This document shows, piece by piece, positions 43,611-55,242 of a DNA stretch of 64,000 nt. Source of the DNA: Berberis thunbergii (taxonomy: Eukaryota > Streptophyta > Magnoliopsida > Ranunculales > Berberidaceae); contig QNQO01007605.1 of NCBI GenBank assembly GCA_003290165.1, forward strand, positions 46,144 through 110,143. Reading direction: 5' to 3'. The position numbers and the translations under genes are program-made. Within the stretch, counting starts at the first letter, position 1. Every line of letters starts with the position of its first letter. The notes beneath the pieces are model-generated. The model was not told where the DNA came from. It saw nothing but the letters and a program-made list of their open reading frames with translations, and made no database searches.

Positions 43611-45292
43611 ATGTTTGCTAGTGACATGTTGGTCGGTATTAGCTTTCTACCTGTGAGGCTCATTTTTTCCCAAACAAAGCTTTTCAGGCTGCTCTGGATA
43701 GTGTTTGTTCCAACTATGCTTTGCCTAATGACTTTGAAATCGTTCTTCCTCATGAAAACGACAATCCTTGTTGCTCGAGGAAGGGATATATTGTGTTTTA
43801 TCCTCGCATGTTCTATGCTGGTCTTCGGTTCCTCGTTTCGCAGTTGTTTTGGTCATATCTAGACTTCCTGGGTATTCCTTCTGCTTAGATGGGCCTGAAT
43901 GGTTGGAAGGTTATGGTTTCAACGTATGCTAGAGCCATTCTTCTGGTATCCCTTTAACCCCTTGAATCTTGCACTCTTTGGTGGGGTTTAGCGTGAAACC
44001 TAACCGTACCTGTTTCCTGCACTCTCCTGTGTGTTTTGGTAATCTCAATGATGACATCAGCGGTTGGTCGCAGGATTGGATTTATGCGTATGTCGGCTCT
44101 GGCTACTTCAATTTGCAGGGTCTTCAGATAGTAAGGTCTTTTCGAGTTCCCATTAAGCACCGAAATCTTAAATTGACTACTGAGGAACAGGTTATCAGAG
44201 AGCACTTCCTGGAGCTTCTGGTAGTTCCATTGGACTCCTATCTTACTAATGATATGGTGAGGTGCAGTGGTCTATACATCATGAATGAGACCGAACGAAC
44301 GGGCTTTGTTAACCGAGAGGCAAGCCACGGAGATTGCTGCCAGTGTTGTCCTTGATCGAAAACTGAGCTTGGGTGTTACAAATTTCAATGCTCTTGTCTG
44401 TAGTACTACCGGTTCTTCTTCTAGAAAAAAAAGTACTGAGGCCTGTTAGTCCATTGAAGCGATTGTTTGTCTTCCAACCGTGTATTGAATGAGAAATGGC
44501 TTGTTGACTCTATGACATCTCTTTATTCGGATTTTGTTGATAGAGATCCTTCGAGGGAAGACCGATGCTCTCTGCACGAAGCAAAGAGATGAAGTTGGCT
44601 TTGGAGAGGAGTAAGAAAGATATCGTTCGTCCGTTGGACAATGGGGAAAATATTTTTTCTACTTATGGCGCCCTTGACGCTATCAAGTGTTCTAATGAGG
44701 ATCCTCGGTCTTTAGATGACAAGATGCTTCAATTGGTTGTTATTCAATCTAAGGAGCTTGGCAGTCTTGATCGGGTTCCCGAGTTGCAATCTTGTCCTTC
44801 TTCTTCCCCTCTCGTTGATGGAGATCCCTCCTTCCACAACTTACTTGAGTTCTTCTACTCTTGTTGGGACTGCCATTCGTCACGTTTCTGTTGAACGATG
44901 AGAGTGGGATGGAGGTTTTTCCTGTTGTTCCTTCCTCTTTCCCAGTTGTGGGTGGTGGCACTTCCTCCATACTACCAGATCCTCGCGTTCTTCATTTGCG
45001 AGTCGGGTAGAAGGAACATACTCCTAAAGAGATTCGAGTCGAATCAAATGGGAAATTATGTTGGTTTTCTCGTCTTGGTGTGCAGGATAGCACACGTAAG
45101 TTGATTAATAAATGGCATAGGCAGTCGGTGGAGAGGCCTTCGATGTCCGTGTTGAACCCGAACCTTCATCTTGAGGACGAGATGACCCATCTTTCCTATA
45201 TAGGAGTGATTGGTTTGAGTCATCAGGTTAATCACAATCTTATGGTTTCTTTGGAGATGAAGCCTTTTGTACTGCTACTGGTATTGCTATAA
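43611..45292 (+). pseudogene. Antisense ORF A4 of Tat element 3, apparently intronless
   Basis: In shifting frames it reads ALPNDFEIVLPHENDNP, GYIVFYPRMFYAGLRF, LFWSYLDFLGIPSA and GLNGWKVMVS, the best-preserved Transposase_28-like domain in the window. It continues DDISGWSQDWIYAYVGSGYF, NLQGLQIVRSFRVPIK and HRNLKLTTEEQVIREHF without a break, exactly across the point where A1, A2 and A3 have an intron. A central variable region and LNPNLHLEDEMTHLSYIGVI follow, the equivalent of the GGVGV/HPDAR region. At least two frameshifts disrupt it. Function unknown. Confidence 0.65.
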
Positions 45293-45639
45293 ATGTCATA
45301 TTTTCGCCTATTCTCTTGAAGAAAGAGTTTTTGTCGACGATCCGGCAGATGGTATTGCTATGGATGTCATAGATCTTTCCCCTTAGTCTTTCATTGCTAC
45401 AATCGAATGTAATCGAATAGGTTTTGAATGAGCGACAGGAATTAGATTCTTTATTTTTCTTTGTGTCAATTTTATTTATCTGTCATTATCGTGACAACTT
45501 GTGTTTGAGCTTCGAAGTTTCACAAACATATCTATAGAAATCGTTTGGTGATTTGAATTTTCCTATGTTTTAGCATGCGTGTCTTGATCTTGTGTTTGTC
45601 GTCTCTGAATTTTTCTGGAAACTTGTTTTGTTTGCTTGT

Positions 45640-47250
45640 CTTCTACTTTGTTAAATCATTTTCTCGATCTTTACTTTGCTGACTCAACGTTTTACTTATT
45701 TGACTCGTTCATTCAGTTTTTACTTGGTTAACTTGACATCTCTGTCGATTTGAAATTTTTTGCGTCTAGTTTAATCGTTCACTAAACTTTTACTTCGTTG
45801 AATCGACATCCTAGATGATTCGAAATATTTGTGTTTAGTTGACTCGTGTGTCCAACTTTTACTTCTTTGGTGCGACACTCTAGTCAACCCGAAGTCATTT
45901 TACTTAGTTGACTTGTTCGTCCAACTTTTACTTCATTAACTCAACATCTCGATCAATTTGAAGTTTTTGTGTTTAGTTGACTTAGGTGTCCAACTTTTAC
46001 TTCTTTGGTGAGACACTCTAGTTGACCCGAAGTCATTTTACTTAGTTGACTCGTTCATCCAATTTTTACTTCATTAACTCGAGATCTCAATTGATTCAAA
46101 GTTTTGTGTTTAGTTGACTTGGGTGTCCAACTTTTACTTTTTTGGTGCAACATTCTAGTCGACCTGAAGTCATTTACTTAGTTGACTCGTTCACCCAACT
46201 TTTACTTTGTTAACTTGATATCTCGGTCGATTAGAAGTTTCTGTGTTTAGTTGACACGGGTGTCCAACTTTTACTTCTTTGGTGCAACACTCTAGTCGAC
46301 TTGAAATCATTTTACTTAGTTGACTCGTTCGTCCAACTTCTACTTCGTTAACTCAACATCTTGGTCGATTCGAAGTTTCTGTGTTTAGTTGATTCGGGTG
46401 TCCAACTTTTACTTCTTTGGAGCGACACTCTAGTCGACTCAAAGTTATTTTACTTAGTTGATTCATTCGTCCAACTTTTACTTCGTTAACTCGATATCTC
46501 GATCGATTCGAAGTTTCCGTGTTTAGTTGACTCAGGTGTCCAACTTTTACTTCTTTGGTGTGACACTCTAATCGACCCGAAGTTATTTTACATAGTTGAC
46601 TCCTTCGTCTAACTTGTACTTCATTAACTCGACATCTCGGTCGATTCAAAGTTTTTTGTGTTTAGTTGACTCGGGCGTCCAACTTTTACTTCATTTGTGC
46701 GACATTCTAGTTGACCCGATGTCATTTTACTTAGTTGACTCGTTTGTCCAAGTTTTACTATGTTAACTCGATATCTCGGTCGATTCAAAGTTTTTGTGTT
46801 TAGTTGACACAGGTGTTCAATTTTTACTTTTTTGGTGCGACACTCTAGTCGGCCTGAAGTCATTTACTTAGTTGACTCGTTCGTCCAACTTTTACTTTGT
46901 TAACTTGACATCTCGGTTGATCCAAAGTTTATGTGTTTAGTTGACGGGTGCCCAACTTTTACTTTTTTGGTACGACACTTTAGTCGACCCGAACTCATTT
47001 TACTGAGTTGACGTTCGTCCAACTTTTACTTCATTAAACTCGACATCTCGGTCGATTCGAAGTTTATGTGTTTAGCTTACTCGGGTGACCAACTTTTACT
47101 TCTTTGGTGCGACACTCTAGTCGACCCAAAGTCATTTTACTTAGTTGACTCGTTCGTCCAACTTTTAGTTAACTCGACATCTCGGTCGATTTGAAGTTTT
47201 TGTGCTTAGTTGACTCTGGTGTCCAACTTTTACTTCTTTGGTTGATCAGA
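45640..47250. repeat. Satellite B: about 138-bp tandem array
   Basis: Eleven units are marked by gtgtttagttgac at 45831, 45969, 46106, 46243, 46381, 46519, 46658, 46796, 46933, 47068 and 47202, so the period is 134-139 bp. Each unit is made of two related halves of about 69 bp, one with tacttcgttaactcgacatc and one with tacttctttggtgcgacac, both with gtccaactttta. No similarity to satellite A is visible. It lies just beyond the end of A4. Confidence 0.92.
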
Positions 47251-47599
47251 CCACAAAAGTTTATTGTAAATACCCGACTTGCGTCCTGATTCCTTTTGGG
47301 CTCTTTACGCCGATTTTTTCGTATAGCTTTGCTACGAAGTTGTTCGCCTTTGTGGGATGTCAATTCTGAAAATGAAACTTTATGGGTTTTTTATAGTTTC
47401 TAGCAGTCGATTTTTTTGAGTGGCTCCGTTACACTGTGGAACGTTTCTTTTTTTATTCTTGCTTTGCTAATGTATATCCTCGTGTTGGCGTCTTGTGCCT
47501 CTATTGTTCCTTTTAATTTATTAACTTCTTCGCTCGGAACGTTATTGCTCCCCGTTTGGCATTGCTTGTTAGGGCCAGATACAGTTTGTCGTTGTTAAA

Positions 47600-48350
47600 A
47601 CCTTTATAAGCAATTTTGGTTGAATTTGTATCTGTTGTCAGAATCTTCGAGTTGGTTTGTATAGACGCCTTCAGAGTGTTTACCTTTCAACTTCGATGTA
47701 GGTCTGTTCGAGTGGGAAGTGCTTCCTTACCAAGGCGGATGCAGTGTAGAGCATATATCAATTCCCTAAACCATTCTTTTGATCCCGTAGCTACAGCGTC
47801 TGCCTTTTCTTTACCTTTGAACTCTTTGTCTGGCATGCCAATAAACTCATCCAGTCATCCCCTATGGATCCAAAGCTCAATTTCTTCTATTAACTTTTAG
47901 CAGTCCTCGGTATCATGTTTGTGATCTCTGTGAAAAGAATAATACCTGCTCTTGTCTCGTCCTTTCGGGTCTCCTTTAATCCTGTTGGCTAGTTGACATT
48001 CTCCGAGTTCGATATGTGTATTAAGGTGTCTGTTCGGCTTGATTTTAGGGTTGTGTACAGTTTGTACTCTTTCCTCATTACGCTGGTAATTCACTCATGA
48101 CTAGCTCACGCCGATTGTGATTTTTTGGATTTTCGCTGGTTGGACTCAGTTTGTTCATCACTCTGATGTTTCTTTGAAAGATCGCTGTCCTCTCGTGGTC
48201 CGTCATCTCGCTTTCTTTGATATTTCCTTTCTCGTTTCCTCGAATGGTTATCCCTCTCCCGCTCATTTTTTTTCCTCACAGCTTTCATTTCTTCAAGGGA
48301 GATATGTTTCTGTGCTATTTTCAGCAGGATCGCCATGCCTTTTGGAGGTT
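47600..48350 (-). pseudogene. Gag C-terminal fragment of Tat element 3
   Basis: The frame 48094-47897 holds KGRDKSRYYSFHRDHKHDTE followed by Asp-Cys, the (C)-x-x-H...H-x-x-T-E-D-C nucleocapsid-like motif of Tat Gag. The upstream frames have highly charged Arg/Glu stretches. The segment is collinear with 51200-51710 (shared tcagcangnncgccat...ggaggttc block). Confidence 0.75.
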
Positions 48351-48356
48351 CAATGA

Positions 48357-49064
48357 GAGGAGATGAAACCTACATGAGTGATATAGAAATTTTTTTAACA
48401 CAAAAAAACATTAAAACTTGTATTATTTTATTAATCCTAGATTCAACCAATGAATCAAAGTTGTCAAAACAAAAGATGGACAACAAAAGATTATGCGAAA
48501 TGAAGATATGGACTTGGAAACAAGAATTATATTTGTTTTTTATAGTTCTTCAATTCTTCATAAATTATAACCATTCATTGAAAAATCGCCATCAACAGAA
48601 GGGTGAATTAATGATGGTTAAAGAGTTTCTTTTGTCATCGAAAGAGGTAAGTGAAATTTTGTCTTAGAAAAGAATTTTATTTAGAGCATTGGTCTTGAAT
48701 CTCCAATCCTCAGGACCTTTATTTTAATTGTTAAATTTGTTTAGTAATTTTCATCCTCAATTTTGAATCAAAGTTTGTTTTGAAAAAATAAAATAAAAAT
48801 CATCTTCTATTCTCCAAATGTTATTTCCCTTCTTTCCACCAATTTTTTATCTTTATTTGATATTCTAATGTGTTTCTAACAGTTTGAGCTTGAATCCTTT
48901 TAACATGGTGAATATGATGATAACCCTACGAACGACATTACTTGTATTTTTCTTAGAATTTTGTAGATAAACTGATAAGAATGGAACAAAAACAAACAAA
49001 CAAAAAATATTATTTGATTTGCTTGGAGTTTTAGGTGACAAAAAGTTTGAACAAATTAAGTATT
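48357..49064. other. No gene seen: AT-rich segment between two Tat elements
   Basis: It starts where the gag homology of element 3 ends and stops where ORF X homology begins. Bases 48590-48770 match 7245-7400 in the same orientation (shared gagcattggt and aaaggtaagt motifs). No PPT or LTR of element 4 is found here, so its 3' end appears deleted. Confidence 0.5.
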
Positions 49065-49850
49065 TTCTCAAATGCATCTTTCCAGAAAATATGTTTTGGA
49101 TTCTCCAAAAGCTAAATTAAGATCTTCGTTGGTGGAGTTTTCGAATGTTTTGACATTTGCAGCGATGAGTCTTAACAAGACCTGCTATTAGGCGATACTA
49201 CCTAGTTTGGGTGAGCATTCAGTGCTTCCATATGACCTTGTTATTTCTTCTCACATTGCATGGAAGAAGTACAAGCTCTCACTAGGGGTCAAGTTTGTCT
49301 TCCATTTTCTGGTGATCCCACTACATCTCTAGCCATCCAATTTGGGAAGTAATACCCGCAGTCAACTTTGGGTGGTTGTTCCCATTGCTCCTTCCTGAGC
49401 TTCACTCGTAATGCCATAGCCACAAGGTTGAGCGAAACTTCAGTGGACGTGGCCTATGGCCCTGGGGTGCTAACTCTGCTTCATCTTAGGCATCCCTTTC
49501 TGAGGATCACCTCCGCAGCCCACCTTGGCTACCTTTATTTTCATTTCCAAATCTTCTTCTCAAGGTAGATTAGTGGAACAAAGTGTCAAGTGTGTACCTA
49601 CAGCCTACTTTGGATACCTTTGCTTTCACTTCCGAATCTTCTTTTTAAAGCAGATTGGCGAAGCAAAGTATCAAGTGCGTACTTCCAGCCTACTTTGGAT
49701 ACCTTTGCTTTCACTTCTGAATCATCTTCTTAAGGCAGATTGGCAGCGAAGTCTTGACCTGCGTTTCAGCAGATCCTTACTCGCATCGGGCTTAGATACT
49801 TGTAGTGTATAACCTTTTGTACTAGTCAATTCGACAAGCTTTGTAACAAC
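49065..49850 (+). pseudogene. Antisense ORF X, second copy
   Basis: The plus strand reads, in broken frames, FECFDIC-like, TFAAMSLNKTCY, LSLGVKFVFHF, and GPGVLTLLHLRHP followed by repeated segments ending LLKADWQ. It aligns with the minus strand of 779-1500. The part at 49517-49765 has about three tandem copies of 85 bp. A possible polyadenylation signal aataaag lies at 49864. I do not recognise the protein. Confidence 0.45.
49517..49765 (+). repeat. 85-bp tandem repeat within ORF X
   Basis: The motif agcctactttggataccttt starts at 49517 (diverged), 49602 and 49687, 85 bp apart, each followed by ggcagattgg. As 85 is not a multiple of three, the repeats read in different frames. Confidence 0.8.
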
Positions 49851-50570
49851 TTTCTTAGTGAACAATAAAGTTTTTTTCTTATAATTCACTTTTTATTCTC
49901 TGAATGAATCTGTATCATATGGGCTTGTGAGAACAATTTTTCTATACTGAAAATAAAAGTAATCAAAATAATGAGACGGTTTAACTCTAAGCAGGGGTTA
50001 TGTTGATCTGGTCCTGAAGGAGACGAGCGTGGTCCTGACTCAAACTGTGTAGTTCCCTTGACTAAATATCATGTTTCGCCAATGATAGTGAAGTCACTGA
50101 AAAGTGAACTTTGTGTGAGCGGGTCGTTCTTCGCTAGTTGTCAGTTTCAAAATAGGTATTAGCTTGTCGAAGTATGCTACTTAGCTTTGTATTGAGCTGG
50201 GGTAAAAGACGGATCATATTTTTAGTGTTGGATCTTGACTCATTATTTAATTGAGTCTTGGATGTCGGAGCCTTGTCATGGTTCGCATGATCTAGGTTGT
50301 GTTCGGATGTGGCATTCACGCTCTGATCCATGCGCAGAAGTAGAGGGTTGTTTTTCAAACAAGCCTTATTTTGGCCCGTGTAACCCGCACGAACTCCCCA
50401 TTTCCCGCGTCTTTTTTCACCGAGGTGGCACTAATTAGCAAGTCTAGCTGGCGAACATTGGTCTTCCCCCCGGACTGACTAAATTCAAATCGTTCGTGCG
50501 AAGTGATTCTTCTCCCTTCTTTTGGCTTGGACTCTGATATGTTTGACCCGCAGGCCCCGAGCTATAATTG

Positions 50571-50956
50571 CTAACAATCGAGTTGTTTCATCGTTGCATA
50601 GTGTTGTCTCTTGCTGATGATTGGTCTCCTTGAATGGTCCCTTCCGCCTGATTGGCAGTGTACTTGATGCACTTGTGCAAAGTGGAAACTACCACCTCCA
50701 TTTGATGGAACCAAGGCCTTCCCAAGATGATGTTGTAGGTGGATGGGGCATTGACCACCATGAACTCCTGGAACAATACTTTTTGTAATTGTGGCTCTCC
50801 CGCCACTACCATTAATCTTATTTTCACAATAGGGAAACACTTCTCTCCGCTAAACCCGATTATGGGGTGACTGGCGAGGGTCAAGTTCCCCTCTTTGAGC
50901 AGCATGTTGTGGAATGCGTTGAGGAACAGGACGTTCAAAGAGCTCCCTGTGTCCAC
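50571..50956 (-). pseudogene. Retropepsin of Tat element 4
   Basis: A 122-codon frame begins at the active site (MDTGSSLNVLF) and continues IIGFSGEKCFPIVKIRL, FMVVNAPSTYNIILGRPW and HQMEVVVSTLHKCIKYTANQ. It matches 10-350. The frame is intact across the domain but broken from gag by a stop near 50957. No RT follows it. Confidence 0.88.
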
Positions 50957-51069
50957 CTTTCGCTATAAAGGATTGAGATAACAAGGGCGTCGTTGTGAGG
51001 AGAGTGGACGCCTTGGAGGTCCTTGTCCTTGAATGTCACTGATCGGGTTCTTAATACATGCACTTGTTA

Positions 51070-52440
51070 GTCCTCATAGGTGGGTGAGTTTGTATTTCGC
51101 GGAGCATTTTTTTCGGGACCTGTTGGATTGCTCACCTTCCGAGCTTATCCCATGAAGTACATATATAATGCTAGGTGTTGTTTCCTCTATCTCTTTGACA
51201 ACATTTTCTCTTTCCTTTGCCCGGTCTTGTCTTTTTTGGGGCTCGGAATTCTTTGAGCTTTCCCTTCTTAATCCAATAGTCAATCTTGCTTCTGAGAATC
51301 TTGCAGTCCTCAGTGCTGTGGTTGTTGTCCTTGTGAAAGGAGCAGTATTTTCCCTTGTCTCGCCGGGGAGGATCTTCCTGCTGTTTGGCGGGCCAGTTCA
51401 CTTCTCCCCAATTCTTAATGGTATTGAGGACGTCAGACAAGCTGGAGTTGAAGAGAGTAAAGGATTTGAACTCGACAAAGTTGGAAGTTTTATCTTGTCT
51501 CGTGCGTCAAGAGTATGGCTTGCTGTCATTCCACTTTCTTTTACTTTTGTCACCATCCTCTTTTTTTTTTCCTCCCTTTTATCTTTAGGACCAGGGGTGT
51601 TTCTTGTCAGCCCCTCTCTCGTTTTTGGCAGCCAACATCTCCTCAAGAGTGATGTATTTCTAGGCTCTATTCAGCAAGCCCGCCATATCAGTCGGAGGCT
51701 CCAGGGTGAGGAAATTGTAGAACTAGCCTCTTCTAAGACCCGAGGTGAAGGCTGTGAAAGAAGTGTCATTGCTGCAGCCGTCGATGAGAATTAACTCATC
51801 ATTGAAGCGGGTGACATACTCCCTCAGTGTTTCGTTTGGTTTCTGTTTGAGGTTGAGCAGATAATGCAGGCTCTTCCTGATCCGTTAGCTGCTGACAAAA
51901 TGGGTGATAAACGCTTTGGCCAGCGTCTTGAATGAGTCAATAGACTTAAAAGGGAAAATATGGAACCAGGTCAACACTGCTTTATTCATGCTGGTGGGGA
52001 ATGTCCAGCACATTACTGGTTCAGATCCTTCTTTTAGCGCCATCACACGGTGGTAATTGTATAAGTGGTCGGACAGGTCCGTTGTCTCGTCATAAAACTC
52101 TAGCTTTGGCGGGCTGAACTTCTTTGGCAGTTGTTCGTTCATGATATGCTCCGTGAACTGGGGGGCGGTGAGGTTGTACAACATGTCAAAATTGGTGGCC
52201 TCAAGCCGAAAGCAATTTTGCAAGGTGGGTTTGTCGGGACGTCAGGTCTTCGTAGGCCGCTCCACAGCTTTTGGTCCACTGAGCACAAATGAAGACATAG
52301 TGACTCTCCTAAACGCGCTATTTGGTGTCCTCAAGGGACAGAGCTCTTTGTGCTTCCTTGTCTCCTTCTGCAGGTGGTGGGTTCCGCTGAGTGAGCATCT
52401 TCACCACTTGCACGATTTGCTTGCACTTGGGTTGTTAGCC
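51070..52440 (-). pseudogene. Gag of Tat element 4
   Basis: The frame 52223-51885 has FSPPKLEFYDETTDLSDHLY, PVMCWTFPTSM, AVLTWFHIF and SFKTLAKAFITHFVSS, the capsid (retrotransposon gag) domain. Frames 51646-51171 carry a charged linker and YCSFHKDNNHSTEDCKILRS, the nucleocapsid-like motif. A frameshift separates the two parts. Confidence 0.88.
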
Positions 52441-52650
52441 GATCCACCCTAGAGTCCTACATGGCTCCTGTCGGTGCGAGGGCCCAGGGTTCTCCCCACG
52501 GGGTCGGTACCACTGGAACTAGCAGCGGTGTGCGGGATGTTATCACTGTAATGAAGGGATGTTATCATTACTGCGAGAACTTGTGGTTACCATCTTTCTG
52601 GACTGTAATGAAGGGATGTTTTCACTATTTTCTTAGGAACTTTGTCATTC

Positions 52651-52671
52651 CCCACGAACGACGCTATACTG
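52651..52671 (-). other. Primer-binding site of element 4
   Basis: The minus strand reads tagcgtcgttcgtgggg next to the LTR, matching the element 2 site (tggcgtcgtttcgtgggg). It resembles a tRNA-Asp-type site with mismatches. Confidence 0.5.
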
Positions 52672-53336
52672 ATGGTGTCAATTTTCGTTCTCCTTGACCT
52701 TGACCTGCACAAGAACGCACGTAAGCCAAAGACCACCATTGTGGTGGCCAATGGCACTCTGATGCTTAAGTCCAACAAGGCTTGAAAAGATGTAATGCTT
52801 AAATTGGGTTTTGTAGCATACCTTTGTTCTTCAACCCTGTGTTCTATTTATCATGCGAGAGTCCTTGTTTGGCTATACCTTTGGTGGCATAGTCTTGGGA
52901 AAGATATCTTGCTAGAGATTATTTCCTTGTTGGTAGTCGACCCATATAAAGAGTTTCCATACACGACTTGTACTCCAATATTTGTTTGGGTATTCTCCCC
53001 TTGTGGAGTGTTGTCCATGCAGGAGAGTTTCATCCACGACTTATACTCTGATATTTCCTTCCTAATAGGAGTCAATGTATTGGCTGGCCTTCTCGTCTTT
53101 AGGTCAATTCCTAATACTTAACTTATTAGGTCTTACTAGTACTAAGTTTGAGCATTGATGTATGGGTTTAATAGGACACCATTGATTAGGTCCAACCTCC
53201 TGACCCTGCCTCAGTTGGCTTTGTGTTATCTGGGCTTTGCCAGATTGGGCACTCTAACTAGACCCGCTTGACTTTATGGACAAGATCATCATGACAAATA
53301 TACGGTGCGAATTCCGGATGGTTTGGTGTTTCATTA
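52672..53336 (-). repeat. 5' LTR of Tat element 4 (LTR subfamily a)
   Basis: It runs tgatggtgtc to tgtttcatta, 665 bp; the last bases are a decayed tatcatca. It matches the inverse of 6138-6877 and, in its right half, 21149-21543. The PBS lies at its left edge. Confidence 0.8.
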
Positions 53337-55104
53337 ATAACTAAATCATGTAAATCCAATCAAATATACCCATTAAAGAAGAAGATAGCAACTACGAGGG
53401 TCCTCTTGCAAGCAATAATAAGTGAATTCTAAATGCAATAGTAAGGGAAAAAGATTCAGAAACTTTGGATGTCGTACTGTGGGAGTTCGTCCTCTATAGC
53501 TCCGGGCTTTTGAAATCATGCATCAGCATCGTATTGGTGCAAAACTAGTGAAGCCAATCAAGAACGTGAATTCAAATAGTAAATTAGATTGCTGACGCAG
53601 CAGTATCAAGGCAAGGAAAGATAAAGTGAGCAGCAGAGCAGAGTTAGTGGAAAACAAAAACATTAGAACAGATTTACATGAAGTGAGTGAAGAAGTAAGA
53701 GAAAGGCAGAGATTGGTGGCTAATTTATGTTTTATCTTAATCAAACCAAACAACACTGCCCCTCTGAAAACCTCTGTGCTCCAGCTCTAGCTCTAAACTC
53801 TTTCCAATCAATCCACGCACGGAATGCCCAGGTTAACGGTCCTTGGCTCATCACTGTCACTGAAGACAGACAGACACAACAATGCCCTCCAATTGAACCC
53901 TGCGCTTTTAGATTTGTCCACTCCACCACATGTTTCACCAAATTCTTCACTCTCACTGCTTACTTCACTTCCTTTCTTCAAATTTAAATTCAAATTCTGG
54001 GGAACTTGATTTGTTTACTCTTGTTGTCGCCAAAGAAGCTTACATCTCTCCTCTGCTCCTGCTCCTGCTCCTCTAAGAATAATTGTTGTTGTTGGTTAAC
54101 ATGGATTGGAGTCGGGTGGGTTATCTGTAGTGACGGTGTTGTTCAGAGTGGCACCCGGAGCAAAGTGAAGTGATTGTTCGTCTTCTTCTTTTCAAGCAGA
54201 AATTCTAGCCGACTTGGTTTGGCGCCTGAGAGGGCCCTATTTACATATTTTGCCCTCTCTCTTGAAACACAACCACAAAGATGTACAAAGGAGGGGCAAA
54301 AAAATGTAAAAAAGCCAGGACCAGACGCCAAAACCAGGCCGGCTAGAAGGGTTCCTTTTGTTTCTTCTTATTCGAGGATGGATCCCCGAACAAGGGGTTT
54401 GGATTCTGATTTGGGTACTAATTCTACTTCTAGACTAGACACTAGGTCTGGCAAAGCTTTTCCTCTTCTTTTTTTTCTATTTTTGTCTTTGTATTTGTTT
54501 TCGTTCATTTTTCATTTACTTTTAACATATTTTTTAATTTAACTATTATTTTTATTATAAAATTTAGTTTTCCCTTTTCATTTATTTTCAATTAAAACAA
54601 AGAAATAATGAAACATAGTGGAAATAGAGAGGATAGCTTGGTGGTTGTATCATACTCAACATTTTGATAACAATTCAATTCACATGGCCACTGAAAGGTG
54701 TCTAACATTATTTGTCCAACTAGCCAAATGGAGATCCTTCGAGTAAATTACTTGTAATGGGGTAAATCAATCATTTGTCCTATGGGATCCGACATTAATC
54801 ATCGCATACCTACTAATTGGTGTACCTGAGATGCATTAATTAGTTCGTATGTGTCTAGTCAAAGTGTAGAGAGCTAATATGGTAATTATGTGTTTTGTTG
54901 AAAATATTCTAATAACACATTTGATGCAAACATTTATAAATTTGCTAAGCAAAGTTTGTCCCAAACCACTCAATTTTTTGGTCAAGTGGCAAGTCCATTT
55001 GTACTTTATTTTAAGTTTTTTATGTTTTTTTTTTGGGGAGGGGAAGGGGAATCTTATCCAGACCCAGTCATTTGATGAGAGAATCCAAAAACAATGTGGG
55101 TTTC
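53337..55104. other. Mostly unassigned sequence, possibly host leader/exon
   Basis: No transposon protein is found. The stretch 53750-54100 is C/T-rich and ends in repeated gctcctgctcctgct, like a plant 5' leader. An open frame at 54174-54542 includes MDPRTRGLDSDLGTNSTSRL from 54377, which I do not recognise. From 54450 on the DNA is AT-rich. Confidence 0.3.
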
Positions 55105-55237
55105 TGTAACGACCATACTTTAACATATAATTTTTAATTAATTAATTAATTATTTATTTATTTATTTATTTTAATTAATTAATTTTAATTTAATTTAATT
55201 AATTAATTTAATTTTATTTTAATTAATTTGATTTATG
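55105..55237 (+). repeat. Truncated left LTR of the plus-strand chromovirus
   Basis: It starts tgtaacgacc and shares the taacatata and (ttta)n / (ttaa)n stretches with 59875-59945. It is only about 133 bp; the rest of the LTR and the PBS are missing before the gag ATG at 55243. The tract is a low-complexity AT run. Confidence 0.6.
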
Positions 55238-55242
55238 TGTGA

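Larger units (their letters stand above)
42714..48356 (-). mobile_element. Partial Tat-type gypsy element (element 3)
   Basis: Read on the minus strand from the right it shows a gag remnant, an array of about 138-bp repeats, antisense ORF A4, PPT and 3' LTR. Protease, RT, RNase H and integrase are missing between gag and the array, and the 5' LTR is absent. The right limit is set where similarity to the gag at 51200-51710 stops. Confidence 0.7.
49065..53336 (-). mobile_element. Non-autonomous Tat element (element 4): LTR, PBS, gag, protease, ORF X
   Basis: From right to left it has the 5' LTR (53336-52672), PBS, gag (52440-51070), protease (50956-50571), a spacer and antisense ORF X (49850-49065, plus strand). 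RT, RNase H and integrase are absent, and the protease-to-X spacer aligns with that of element 0. The PPT and 3' LTR are missing on the left. Confidence 0.75.

Noticed and set aside
46353..47363. Open frames on the minus strand across the 138-bp array (Arg/Asn/Glu-rich repeats)
   Set aside because: They arise because repeat units are partly free of stops in one frame; frames shift between units and no promoter or homologue is seen.
54143..54542. Host protein-coding gene at 54.1-54.5 kb
   Set aside because: The frame is open, but the peptide is unrecognised and runs into low-complexity codons with no clear splice partner before the transposon at 55105.
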